Notes under the pieces: model-generated
The model's database searches: none
What the model was told of the DNA's origin: nothing
The model's input: only the letters and a program-made list of their open reading frames with translations
Part shown: positions 1-6,124 of the stretch, one piece after another
How positions within the stretch are numbered: position 1 is the first letter of the stretch
Layout of the letters: each line of letters opens with the position of its first letter
Assembly: GCA_030671915.1 (NCBI GenBank)
Contig: DAOVHN010000161.1
Coordinates: 1 to 6,124 of the forward strand
DNA: 6,124 nucleotides
Direction of reading: 5' to 3'
Origin: Pseudomonadota bacterium
GTDB lineage: Bacteria; Pseudomonadota; Alphaproteobacteria; UBA8366; JADFVY01
Position numbers and translations under genes: made by a program

Positions 1-194
1 CCGGTTTCCCCGACCGCGTCGGCCACCGTATCGAAGACGGGCAGGTCGAGATGCCTGGAACCGCCCTTGCCCGGCGTGACACCGCCGACCATCCGGGTAC
101 CGTAGGCGATCGCCTGTTCGGAATGGAAGGTGCCCTGCGAACCGGTGAAGCCCTGGCAGATGACCTTCGTGTTCTTGTCGACCAGTACGGCCAT
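1..194 (-). CDS. sucD: Succinyl-CoA synthetase alpha subunit, N-terminal part (cut by window edge)
   Basis: The alpha subunit carries the CoA-binding Rossmann domain and, further on, the histidine that is phosphorylated during ATP + succinate + CoA to ADP + phosphate + succinyl-CoA in the TCA cycle. Only the first 64 residues are present. They begin [18 protein letters not shown] and continue through [16 protein letters not shown] and GGVTPGKGG (about residues 18-46), almost identical to E. coli SucD and typical of the CoA-binding fold. The catalytic histidine lies beyond the window. The start codon overlaps the last base of the sucC stop (TGATG), with a strong AGGAGG seven bases upstream inside sucC, so the two subunits are probably translationally coupled. 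The family call is secure. Malate-CoA ligase alpha (MtkB) is related, but the canonical SucC partner next door argues for SucD. Confidence 0.95.
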   Translation of the reverse strand, partial: MAVLVDKNTKVICQGFTGSQGTFHSEQAIAYGTRMVGGVTPGKGGSRHLDLPVFDTVADAVGET

Positions 195-1390
195 CAGCTT
201 GCCTCCTTCACCGCTTTAACGATTTTTTCCGCGGCGTCGCCCAGATCATCGGCCGACAGGATCGGCAAGCCGGACTCGGCCAGGATTTTTTTGCCCAGGT
301 CCACATTGGTGCCTTCCAGCCGCACCACCAGGGGCACCTGCAGGCTGACCTCGCGCGCGGCTGCGACGACGCCCTCGGCGATGACGTCGCAGCGCATGAT
401 GCCGCCGAAGATATTGACCAGGATGCCCTCGACATTGGCGTCGGACAGGATGATCTTGAAGGCCTTGGCGACGCGTTCCTTGGTGGCGCCGCCGCCGACG
501 TCCAGGAAGTTCGCCGGATCTCCGCCACGCAGCTTGATGATGTCCATCGTCGCCATGGCCAGGCCCGCGCCATTCACCATGCAGCCGATATTGCCGTCGA
601 GCTTGATGTAATTGAGTTCGTGTTTGCTGGCTTCGAGTTCGGCGGGGTCTTCCTCGTCCTCGTCGCGCAGGTCGGCGACATCGGGGTGCCGGTAGAGCGC
701 GTTGTCGTCGAAATTCATCTTACCGTCGAGCGCGATGATCTCGCCCGCGCCGGTCACGACCATCGGGTTGACCTCGACCATACTGGCGTCCAGCGAGGTG
801 AAGGCCTTGTACATAGCCGAAAGGAATTTCACCGCGGACCCGACCTGTTTGCCCTCGAGGCCAAGCGCGAAGGCGATCTGGCGTCCGTGATAGGGCATGA
901 AGCCGCTCGCCGGGTCGATATCGACCGTGATAATCTTCTCCGGCGTTTCCGCCGCGACTTCCTCGATCTCCATGCCGCCCTCTGTCGAGGCCATCAGGGT
1001 GATGCGGCTGGTCGCGCGATCCACCAGCAGGCTGAGATAAAGCTCGCGCGCGATGTCGCAGCCCTCTTCGATATAGAGGCGCTTGACCTCCTTGCCCTGG
1101 GGCCCGGTCTGCTTGGTCACCAGGACCGCGCCGAGCATTTCGTCGGCGTTCTCGCGGACCTCATCGACGGATTTGACGACACGCACACCGCCCTTGCCGG
1201 CCTCGTCGCCCTTAAAGCGGCCGGCACCACGTCCGCCGGCATGGATCTGGCTCTTGACGACCCAGACCGGGCCGCCGAGATCCTTCGCCGCATCCTCGGC
1301 CTCCTTGACCGTATAGGCGACGACGCCGCGCGGAACCGCGACCCCGAATTTGCCCAGCAGCGTCTTGGCTTGATACTCGTGAATATTCAT
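194..1390 (-). CDS. sucC: Succinyl-CoA synthetase beta subunit (ADP-forming)
   Basis: Complete 398-residue beta subunit; it binds the nucleotide and, with SucD, makes or uses succinyl-CoA in the cytoplasm. The ATP-grasp part opens with [12 protein letters not shown], has Lys46, the HAGGRG loop at 50-55, and the Mg-site residues Glu206, Asn208 (EVNPM) and Asp222 (ALDGK). The CoA-ligase part has VNGAG at 272-276, DVGGGATKE at 297-305 and [10 protein letters not shown] at 326-335, all as in E. coli SucC. It is about ten residues longer than E. coli SucC, mostly from an insertion after HAGGRG (about 56-67), seen commonly in alphaproteobacteria. The start is fixed by the family N-terminus; its ribosome site is weak (ACAGG, spacing about 10). 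It follows tctA by 121 bases on the same strand, whereas alphaproteobacterial sucCD more often follows mdh. MtkA is the alternative, but its loop reads HAGARG. Confidence 0.95.
   Translation of the reverse strand: MNIHEYQAKTLLGKFGVAVPRGVVAYTVKEAEDAAKDLGGPVWVVKSQIHAGGRGAGRFKGDEAGKGGVRVVKSVDEVRENADEMLGAVLVTKQTGPQGKEVKRLYIEEGCDIARELYLSLLVDRATSRITLMASTEGGMEIEEVAAETPEKIITVDIDPASGFMPYHGRQIAFALGLEGKQVGSAVKFLSAMYKAFTSLDASMVEVNPMVVTGAGEIIALDGKMNFDDNALYRHPDVADLRDEDEEDPAELEASKHELNYIKLDGNIGCMVNGAGLAMATMDIIKLRGGDPANFLDVGGGATKERVAKAFKIILSDANVEGILVNIFGGIMRCDVIAEGVVAAAREVSLQVPLVVRLEGTNVDLGKKILAESGLPILSADDLGDAAEKIVKAVKEAS
202..207 (-). promoter_or_regulatory. Ribosome binding site of sucD
   Basis: Read on the minus strand this is AGGAGG, seven bases before the sucD ATG and embedded in the last codons of sucC. 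Together with the TGATG stop-start overlap it supports coupled translation and equal subunit production. Confidence 0.85.
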
Positions 1391-1511
1391 GTTTGTTCAG
1401 CCTGTTAACCTGTCGAACCATACCGCATCGCAGCATTTTTCTTTGCGGCGCGGCATAAATGGCATCATTACCGGCCCGGATAAACCGTTTTCTCGCGGGC
1501 GGCGTGGAATC
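1391..1511 (-). other. Intergenic gap between tctA and sucC
   Basis: These 121 bases separate the tctA stop from the sucC start. No ORF with a credible ribosome site, no stem-loop followed by a T run, and no convincing -35/-10 pair was found on the minus strand. The only dyad noticed is CCGCA/TGCGG with a long loop of about 16 bases, which is too weak to call. Whether sucCD is read through from tctCBA or has its own promoter here is undecided. Confidence 0.5.
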
Positions 1512-3026
1512 TCATCCGGCCTGCCGACTTTCCTTGATTTTCCGGCGGATAAGCTGGAACACCGGCAGCAGGATCAGGATAATCGCGATAATGGTGATCG
1601 GTCCGGCGATGGGGCGGGTGAAGAACACCGAGAAGTCGCCGCCCGAAATCAGCAGGGACTGGCGCATCTTGGGCTCGGCGATCGGGCCCAACACGATCGC
1701 AAGCACCGCCGGCGCCAGCGGATAGTCCAGCTTGCGCAGCATATAGGCACCCACGCCGAAGATCAGCATCAGCCAGACATCGTGCATGTCCTGGGTCGGC
1801 GCGTAGCCGCCGATCAGACTGAGCACGAAAATGGTCGGCGCCAGGATGGTGAAGGGCATCTTCAGCATCCACAGGAATACCGGCACGAAGGCGACATTGA
1901 TAAGGAAGGCGAACAGGTTAGCCGCATAAAGGCTGGCGATCAGGCTCCAGACGAATACCGTCTCGTCGATGAACAGGCGAGGCCCGGGCACCAGGCCCCA
2001 GATCACCATGCCGCCCAGCAGGATTGCCGTGGTCGGCGAGCCGGGAATACCCAGGGTCAGCATCGGCAGCATCGATCCCGTGGAGGCCGCGTTGTTCGCG
2101 GCTTCGGGCGCCGCCACGCCGGCCGGCTCGCCCTTGCCGAAATCGCGAGGATTCTTAGCGGTCATCTTGGCGACGCCGTAGGCCATCAAAGAGCCCGGCG
2201 TGGCGCCCGCCGCCGGCAGGATGCCGACGAAGAAGCCCAGGAAGGAGCCGAGGGTCCAGCTTTTCCAGATCCGCATCATCTCCCCGAAGTGGCCGACGAT
2301 GCGGCGGAGACTAATGGTGGCCTTGGACATCTGCGTTTCGCCCCGGGTGACCTCGATGGTCCATAGCATCTCGCCGATGCCATAGACGCCGATGGCCAGC
2401 ACCAGGAAGTTGATGCCATGCATGAAGCCGGTGATATTCATGAAGACCAGCCGCGGCTCGCCGCTCATGATATCGAGGCCGACGGCGCTGAACACCAGGC
2501 CGATACAGATCGAGAAGATGGTCTTGGGGATATCGTCGCCGCTAAGGCCGACGAAGGTGGCGAAGGCCAGCAGCATCAGCGCGAAAATCTCGGGGTCGCC
2601 GAAATCCAGCGCGATGTGGGCCAGCGCCGGGGCGAAGCCGGTGAACAGCAGAATGGAGACCGTGCCACCGATAAAGGAGGCCGTCGCGGCAACCACAAGC
2701 GCCGTATCCGCCTTGCCCTGCAGCGCCAGCGGGCGCCCATCGAACGTCGTCGCCACCGCGGTCGACGCGCCCGGTATCCCAAGCATGATCGAACTGATGG
2801 CGCCGCCATACATGGCCCCATAATAGATGGCGGCCAGGAAAATCATGGCCGAGGCCGGCGGTACCAGGAAGGTCATTGGCAGCAGGATCGCCACGCCGTT
2901 GACGGAACCCAGTCCGGGCATCGCGCCGATGAACAGCCCGACCGTCACCCCGAAGATGATCAGTCCCAGATTCAGGGGCTCGAACGCGACCAGAAACCCG
3001 TTTCCAAGAAGACCCAGAATTTCCAT
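1512..3026 (-). CDS. tctA: Tripartite tricarboxylate transporter large membrane subunit
   Basis: A 504-residue, highly hydrophobic protein of the TctA family, the translocating subunit of TTT importers in the inner membrane, usually about 500 residues with 10-12 helices. It shows the two family repeats: GLFIGAMPGLG at 30-40 and GILPAAGATPGS at 268-279. It also has YYGAMYGGAISSIMLGIPG at 68-86 and the second-half counterpart GVAAPEAANNAASTGSMLP (303-321) followed by LGIPGSPTT. These internal halves are the usual signature of the fold. Hydrophobic spans are dense from about 12 to 225 and 258 to 490, and the tail is basic (RRKIKESR). The ATG start has GAGGATAGG upstream at a workable spacing. 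It lies 81 bases after tctB. Family assignment is secure, but the transported acid cannot be told from this subunit. Confidence 0.96.
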   Translation of the reverse strand: MEILGLLGNGFLVAFEPLNLGLIIFGVTVGLFIGAMPGLGSVNGVAILLPMTFLVPPASAMIFLAAIYYGAMYGGAISSIMLGIPGASTAVATTFDGRPLALQGKADTALVVAATASFIGGTVSILLFTGFAPALAHIALDFGDPEIFALMLLAFATFVGLSGDDIPKTIFSICIGLVFSAVGLDIMSGEPRLVFMNITGFMHGINFLVLAIGVYGIGEMLWTIEVTRGETQMSKATISLRRIVGHFGEMMRIWKSWTLGSFLGFFVGILPAAGATPGSLMAYGVAKMTAKNPRDFGKGEPAGVAAPEAANNAASTGSMLPMLTLGIPGSPTTAILLGGMVIWGLVPGPRLFIDETVFVWSLIASLYAANLFAFLINVAFVPVFLWMLKMPFTILAPTIFVLSLIGGYAPTQDMHDVWLMLIFGVGAYMLRKLDYPLAPAVLAIVLGPIAEPKMRQSLLISGGDFSVFFTRPIAGPITIIAIILILLPVFQLIRRKIKESRQAG

Positions 3027-3107
3027 GACTTGAACCTATCCTCGACCTTCAGGCCGGAGTCCGGGCGTGGACTTCATGGCCTGGTGTGAAGCGCCAGTAT
3101 TCCCCGT

Positions 3108-3605
3108 TCAGAGGAAAATCGAATAAAGCGGAATGAAAAGCGGTTCCAGATAACCCTTCGGCAGCACGATCCTCAGCGCCACGTCGAAGAAGAAGAATGC
3201 CCCGACCGTGGCTCCGACGGCTATCGATACCGTGGTGGTCCAGGAATGCCGGCCCAGGAACCTGATGTAAAAAATAAGGAAGAGCGGAACCGCACCATAC
3301 ATCCCTACCACATGAACCAGTGCAATCATCGCCGTCACGCCGCCGCCGGCGAGAGCAAACGATCGCGCGGCGTAGGAGTCCATGAAGGGCTCATCCGACT
3401 GCGAGGGCGGGGAGGTCCGGCGATACCAGTTGTACAGGATCCACAGACAGCTCAGCAGCATGGCCGCCGACAGCCAGAAGGGGAACGAACCGCCGCCCGG
3501 CCCTTCGTCCGGCACCCAGCCTATGGGGAGTTCCGCGCTCTTGACCATCAGATAGATCGAGAGGGCCGCCATGAGTAACGCTGTAACAAGTTCCGCACGT
3601 CTCAT
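3108..3605 (-). CDS. tctB: Tripartite tricarboxylate transporter small membrane subunit
   Basis: A 165-residue four-helix membrane protein of the TctB (DUF1468) type, partner of TctA in TTT importers. Helices are visible at roughly residues 4-20, 40-59, 80-114 (a long hydrophobic stretch that may include a break) and 122-145. Between helices one and two is the loop PDEGPGGGSFPFW, and the end reads LPKGYLEP, a usual TctB closing motif ahead of the last hydrophobic tail. Length is normal for the family, which runs about 145-170. A GTG at 3611 is in frame, but the purine-rich GAGGGGGG runs straight into it, so the ATG at 3605 has the better spacing. It sits between tctC and tctA in the common C-B-A order. 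TctB diverges fast; the call rests on helix pattern, end motif and neighbours. Confidence 0.93.
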   Translation of the reverse strand: MRRAELVTALLMAALSIYLMVKSAELPIGWVPDEGPGGGSFPFWLSAAMLLSCLWILYNWYRRTSPPSQSDEPFMDSYAARSFALAGGGVTAMIALVHVVGMYGAVPLFLIFYIRFLGRHSWTTTVSIAVGATVGAFFFFDVALRIVLPKGYLEPLFIPLYSIFL

Positions 3606-3664
3606 GATCACCCCCCCTCGATACTATCTTGAAATAATGGTCGGTCTTGTTGCCGTTTTCGATG

Positions 3665-4657
3665 TTAGCCTTTGATGGCGCCCATCTTGATCAGCATCTG
3701 GCGATGAATTTCATTGTTGGTCTGCCAATAGACCTTCATCGCGTCACCACTGATGAGATCGCCGCGCAGGCTCTTCTTCTTGCGATATGCCTGCCATTCG
3801 TCGGAATCGAAGACGTTCTTGAACAGGCCCTGATAATAAGCCAGGGCTTCCGCAGACATCTTGGGCGCGCCAACGACGCTGCGCTGCATGTAATATTCGA
3901 AGTCCTTGCCAAGCTCCTTGAAAGTCGGGGCATCGGGGAACATCGCCATGCGCTCGTCCGTAAAGGCGGCAATCGGCACCGTGTCGCCCGCCGCGTAGAA
4001 GCCTTCCTGCTCCGACGGATTGTTAACGGTCGAATTGGCATGCTGGCCAGCCAGCTGCTTGGCGACCGCGCCGCCGCCCTTGTAAGGCACATACTTCATG
4101 CTGAGCCCGTATGCCGAATTCAGGAAATCGGTGAGCAGGTTGTCTTCAGACGCCTTGCCGGTACCGGCCATGATCCAGTCGTTGCCCTTTGCCTTAGCGG
4201 CCTTGACGAAGCCGTCGACGTCTTTGATGCCCGAGTCCTTGTGGACCCACAGCAGGAAGGTATCTTCCGCCATGCGCGCGATTGGCGCGAAGGACAGCGG
4301 ATCCACGCCAAGCGCCGGCTGACGCAGCGGGGTCGTGTAGAAGCTGTTCAGCGTCACCATGATGGTATGGTTCGCGTCTGCGCCCTTTTTGCCGTTCAGA
4401 TGAACCAGCGCCTCGGCACCGGAACCGCCCGGCTTGTTCACCGGCAGCAGCGGCATCGCCGACATTTTGTGTTTTTCAACGACGGATTGCATCAGACGGG
4501 CCATCTTGTCGGCGCCGCCGCCCTTGCCCGCCATGATGACGAACTCGATCGGCTTGTTGGGCTCCCACGCGAATGACGCGACGGAGCTGTAGGTCAGTGC
4601 CGTGGCCGCAACCGCGGCGACCGCAACACCCGTACCAATTTTACGGATCTTATTCAT
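3665..4657 (-). CDS. tctC: Tripartite tricarboxylate transporter substrate-binding protein
   Basis: A 330-residue periplasmic receptor (TctC/Bug family) that captures the carboxylate and delivers it to TctAB. A Sec signal peptide is clear: basic MNKIRK, a hydrophobic core to about residue 25, and a likely cut after ASFA at 30. The mature protein begins WEPNKPIEFVI. Family marks include GKGGGADKMARLM (45-57), NKPGGSGAEA (74-83), PYKGGGAVAKQLAGQH (191-206) and DERMAMFPDAPTFKELG (224-240). The usual PFPAGGG near the start is replaced by IMAGKGGG, so this is not a textbook citrate- or Bug-type sequence. Three starts are possible: TTG at 4675, ATG at 4663 and ATG at 4657. The AGGAGG at 4667-4672 is nine bases from 4657 but only three from 4663, so 4657 is chosen. 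It is first in the leftward unit. The ligand is unknown. Confidence 0.93.
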   Translation of the reverse strand: MNKIRKIGTGVAVAAVAATALTYSSVASFAWEPNKPIEFVIMAGKGGGADKMARLMQSVVEKHKMSAMPLLPVNKPGGSGAEALVHLNGKKGADANHTIMVTLNSFYTTPLRQPALGVDPLSFAPIARMAEDTFLLWVHKDSGIKDVDGFVKAAKAKGNDWIMAGTGKASEDNLLTDFLNSAYGLSMKYVPYKGGGAVAKQLAGQHANSTVNNPSEQEGFYAAGDTVPIAAFTDERMAMFPDAPTFKELGKDFEYYMQRSVVGAPKMSAEALAYYQGLFKNVFDSDEWQAYRKKKSLRGDLISGDAMKVYWQTNNEIHRQMLIKMGAIKG

Positions 4658-4666
4658 GAGCATTAG

Positions 4667-4672
4667 CCTCCT
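4667..4672 (-). promoter_or_regulatory. Ribosome binding site that fixes the tctC start
   Basis: AGGAGG on the minus strand. Spacing is nine bases to the ATG at 4657 and three to the ATG at 4663, and the TTG at 4675 lies ahead of the site itself. It supports the 330-residue product with a normal signal peptide. Confidence 0.8.
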
Positions 4673-4847
4673 CAACAGCTATGGTTCTTATTTCTACTTT
4701 AACGACGCCCCTTATCAGGACGCTCAGACGCGGATCATACACAATTGCAGACCCATCGCCAGACCATTGACGCAGTTTTTACCCTGCCAATCCCTCTATT
4801 GGGCGACCGCCTGGAGGCGCATGTGCGCAACACAGGTATTTGGCATT

Positions 4848-4857
4848 TGGTATACCA
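4848..4857. promoter_or_regulatory. Operator-like palindrome 1 (GntR/FadR type)
   Basis: TGGTATACCA is a perfect 10-bp palindrome. It fits the GT-N-AC dyad pattern known for FadR-subfamily GntR repressors, which often control carboxylate catabolic genes. It lies immediately downstream of the leftward -10 candidate (4866-4871), about where transcription would begin, a natural place for repression. The regulator gene is not in the window, so the family is inferred from the site only. Confidence 0.6.
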
Positions 4858-4865
4858 CGCTTTTA

Positions 4866-4893
4866 ATCATACCAAAATGAATGATTGGATCAA
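4866..4893 (-). promoter_or_regulatory. Sigma-70-like promoter for tctCBA(-sucCD)
   Basis: On the minus strand TTGATC (4893-4888) is followed after 16 bases by TATGAT (4871-4866); the matches to consensus are 4/6 and 5/6. Initiation would fall near 4858-4860, next to the palindrome at 4848-4857. The -10 box overlaps the TTTTGGTATG element (4877-4868). This is a sequence match only. Confidence 0.5.
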
Positions 4894-4916
4894 GCATAAA
4901 AAATGTAAGGCGTGAA

Positions 4917-4946
4917 TTGAATTTAATTACCATATCCTAATATAAA
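4917..4946 (+). promoter_or_regulatory. Weak promoter candidate for the second SucC-like gene
   Basis: TTGAAT and TATAAA separated by 18 bases give a sigma-70-like pair with 4/6 and 5/6 matches, in AT-rich DNA where chance matches are common. If used, the start would be near 4953, and the second palindrome (5007-5016) would lie about 55-60 bases downstream, acting more like a roadblock than a promoter block. A start closer to the palindrome is also possible. Confidence 0.3.
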
Positions 4947-5006
4947 CAAACATCATGTAATACGGCCTTATACGTTGCTTCGGCCTTGCGAGAACCTTTT
5001 GGTATG

Positions 5007-5016
5007 TGGTATACCT
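5007..5016. promoter_or_regulatory. Operator-like palindrome 2 (GntR/FadR type)
   Basis: TGGTATACCT contains the perfect 8-bp palindrome GGTATACC and differs from palindrome 1 at one base. It is directly preceded by TTTTGGTATG (4997-5006), the same element that precedes palindrome 1 on the opposite strand. It lies about 100 bases before the start of the rightward gene. Two matched sites in one intergenic region make chance less likely than one alone. Confidence 0.55.
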
Positions 5017-5081
5017 GAGCCCATCGAAGATCGAAATACGGTTTACAGAACCCCGTCATTCAGGCCATAGCCTACTGGGTC

Positions 5082-5103
5082 GCGGCTGAACGGCGGCTGA
5101 ACG
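5082..5103 (+). repeat. Perfect 11-bp tandem repeat, two copies
   Basis: GCGGCTGAACG occurs twice without a gap (5082-5092 and 5093-5103), ending 13 bases before the ATG at 5117. The period is close to one helical turn. It could be a paired protein site, an element in the mRNA leader, or a simple duplication by slippage. Confidence 0.8.
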
Positions 5104-5116
5104 ATCGGGACAGCGA

Positions 5117-6124
5117 ATGAACCTTCACGAATATCAGGCCAAGGCACTGTTGCGCGAATACGGCGCGGCAATCCCCGACGGCGTACTCGCGGCGAGCTCG
5201 GAAGAGGCTGCGGACGCGGCACGGAAGCTGAGCGGCGACTCATGGGTGGTGAAAGCCCAGATCCATGCCGGCGCACGGGCACAGGCCGGCGGCGTGCGGA
5301 TGGTGTCTTCCCCCGACGAGGCCGCGGCGGCCGCGCGCGGCTTGCTGGGCAAGCGTATCGTGACGGCGCAGACCGGCCCCGAAGGCATCGCGGTCAAGTC
5401 TGTTTATGTGGAAAAGGCATGCGACGTCGACCGGGAGATATACGCGGCCATCCTCGTCCACAGGGCAAAGGCCAGCGTCGTGGTTCTGGTCGGCCGCGAG
5501 GGCGGAACCGGCGTTGAGCGCACGCTGGCGCGCCGCGAAACCCTGTATGAGCTTCCCTTCGGGCCGGACGGCGCAGACCGGGCGGGTATAGCCGGGATGG
5601 CCGAGTTTCTGTCCATCCAGCAGGACCAGGCCGAAAAAGTGGCCAGCATGCTGGCCCAGGCCCGGCGGGCTTTCATGGAGCTTGACGCACGCCTGATCGA
5701 AATCAATCCGCTGGCGATGACCACCGACGGCGATGTCGTTGCGCTGGACGCCAAGATGATCATCGACGACAACGCGATGTGGCGCCATCCGGAACTGGAA
5801 GAGCTGCGCGACGAGGACGAGACCGACCCGCAGGAACGCGCGGCCGACCGTTTCGAGATCAACTATGCCCGAATGGACGGCGATATCGGCATTCTTACCA
5901 TGGGCGCCGGTCTGGGCCTGGCGACGATGGATATGGTCATCGACGCGGGCGGGCGACCGGCCGACTTCATGGATGTGCGACCCATGGCAACCCGCGAGCA
6001 GGTCGCCGAGGGCGTCAAGCTGCTGCTGAACGACAAACGGGTGAAGGTCATACTGGTCATGGCGATGGGCGGCGGACTGCTGCATTGCGACACCATCGCC
6101 GAAGGGTTGTCCAGCGTGTTCCGC
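5117..6124 (+). CDS. Divergent SucC-like acyl-CoA ligase beta subunit (open at window edge)
   Basis: An uninterrupted frame of 336 codons running off the right edge; about 50-60 residues should be missing. It begins MNLHEYQAKALL, which fixes the start; only a weak GGGA lies upstream. The ATP-grasp half keeps Lys46, Arg54, Glu195 and Asn197 (EINPL) and Asp211, so nucleotide and Mg binding look intact, though HAGGRG is HAGARA (50-55). The CoA-ligase half is altered. DGNIG is DGDIG, VNGAG is TMGAG (Met262 for Asn), DVGGGAT is DVRPMAT (286-292) and NIFGGI is MAMGGG (315-320). It lacks the insertion found in the neighbouring SucC, so it is not a recent copy. It should act with an alpha subunit, perhaps encoded just downstream, to make a CoA thioester of an acid other than succinate. 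MtkA-type malate-CoA ligase is unlikely, since MtkA keeps VNGAG and GGGA. A degenerate or inactive paralogue is possible. Confidence 0.88.
   Translation, partial: MNLHEYQAKALLREYGAAIPDGVLAASSEEAADAARKLSGDSWVVKAQIHAGARAQAGGVRMVSSPDEAAAAARGLLGKRIVTAQTGPEGIAVKSVYVEKACDVDREIYAAILVHRAKASVVVLVGREGGTGVERTLARRETLYELPFGPDGADRAGIAGMAEFLSIQQDQAEKVASMLAQARRAFMELDARLIEINPLAMTTDGDVVALDAKMIIDDNAMWRHPELEELRDEDETDPQERAADRFEINYARMDGDIGILTMGAGLGLATMDMVIDAGGRPADFMDVRPMATREQVAEGVKLLLNDKRVKVILVMAMGGGLLHCDTIAEGLSSVFR

Larger units (their letters stand above)
4658..5116. other. Divergent regulatory intergenic region
   Basis: About 460 bases separate two divergent starts. The middle (roughly 4858-4975) is markedly AT-rich against GC-rich flanks. 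It contains two operator-like palindromes with matching upstream elements, a good leftward promoter candidate, a weaker rightward one, and an 11-bp tandem repeat. On the tctC side the implied leader is about 200 bases. It includes small dyads CCAAT/ATTGG (4787-4802, six-base loop) and GCGCA/TGCGC (4817-4828, two-base loop), neither with a T run. A second TATGAT on the minus strand (4734-4739) has no good -35 but could give a shorter leader. No RNA gene or credible small protein was seen. Confidence 0.75.

Noticed and set aside
620..1408. 262-codon plus-strand ORF opposite sucC
   Set aside because: It is antisense to a complete, strongly conserved SucC; long opposite-strand frames are expected in GC-rich genes, and its translation has no recognisable domain.
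1389..2366. 325-codon plus-strand ORF opposite tctA
   Set aside because: It lies antisense to TctA with an unnatural composition rich in Gln, His, Arg and Asp, typical of the reverse frame of a membrane protein.
3054..3064. CCGGAGTCCGG palindrome between tctB and tctA
   Set aside because: Five-base arms around one base, no T run, in GC-rich DNA; expected by chance and not a terminator.
2418..3089. 223-codon plus-strand ORF opposite the tctA 5' half
   Set aside because: Same polar, low-complexity composition as the reverse of membrane codons; no ribosome site or domain.
3647..4576. 309-codon plus-strand ORF opposite tctC
   Set aside because: The minus-strand frame has a signal peptide, ribosome site and family motifs; this one is its shadow.
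4602..4880. 92-codon plus-strand ORF reaching into the intergenic region
   Set aside because: It begins inside tctC on the opposite strand, has no ribosome site, and runs through the leader and operator DNA with no recognisable protein character.
4975..5015. Rightward promoter with TTGCTT or TTGCGA as -35 near palindrome 2
   Set aside because: No -10 hexamer with acceptable match at 16-18 bases; only GTATAC/TATGTG-like sequences are available.
5240..6085. 281-codon minus-strand ORF opposite the second SucC-like gene
   Set aside because: The plus strand here encodes an uninterrupted SucC-family protein that simply runs off the edge; the minus frame is its antisense.
5117..6124. Malate-CoA ligase beta subunit (MtkA)
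   Set aside because: HAGAR is shared with MtkA, but MtkA keeps VNGAG and DVGGGA, which are lost here.

Overview
The window is GC-rich DNA with one AT-rich intergenic stretch. The first SucC matches the alphaproteobacterial form of succinyl-CoA synthetase beta, including an extra segment of about ten residues after the HAGGRG loop that E. coli SucC lacks. An alphaproteobacterium, perhaps of the Rhodospirillales type, is the most likely source; this is an inference from protein style, not from a marker gene.

Layout. Five genes read leftward on the minus strand from about 4657 to the left edge: tctC (periplasmic binding protein), tctB (small membrane subunit), tctA (large membrane subunit), sucC and the first 64 codons of sucD. 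Gaps are 53-59, 81 and 121 bases, and then sucC and sucD overlap by one base. No convincing terminator separates them, so a tctCBA-sucCD transcription unit is plausible, although the 121-base gap before sucC could hold its own promoter. Rightward from 5117 runs a second SucC-like gene that is still open at the right edge (336 codons seen). It diverges from tctC across about 460 bases.

Function. TctABC is a complete tripartite tricarboxylate transporter (TTT), a sodium- or proton-coupled carboxylate importer with a periplasmic receptor. SucCD interconverts succinate and succinyl-CoA. The second SucC-like protein keeps the ATP-grasp Mg-ligand residues, but its C-terminal CoA-ligase domain is changed at the loops that surround the phosphohistidine and succinate in known succinyl-CoA synthetases. 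The simplest reading is that the region imports a carboxylic acid and activates it to a CoA thioester with a non-succinate ligase, while SucCD handles succinyl-CoA. The substrate cannot be read from the sequence.

Regulation. The divergent intergenic region holds two near-identical palindromes, TGGTATACCA and TGGTATACCT, each preceded by the same TTTTGGTATG element and facing opposite genes. They resemble operators of GntR/FadR-type regulators. In the tctC copy the palindrome sits just downstream of a good sigma-70-like -10 box. The two copies differ by exactly 10 bp of internal spacing. A perfect 11-bp tandem repeat lies just ahead of the second SucC-like gene.

No RNA genes, insertion sequences, CRISPR arrays or origins were seen.
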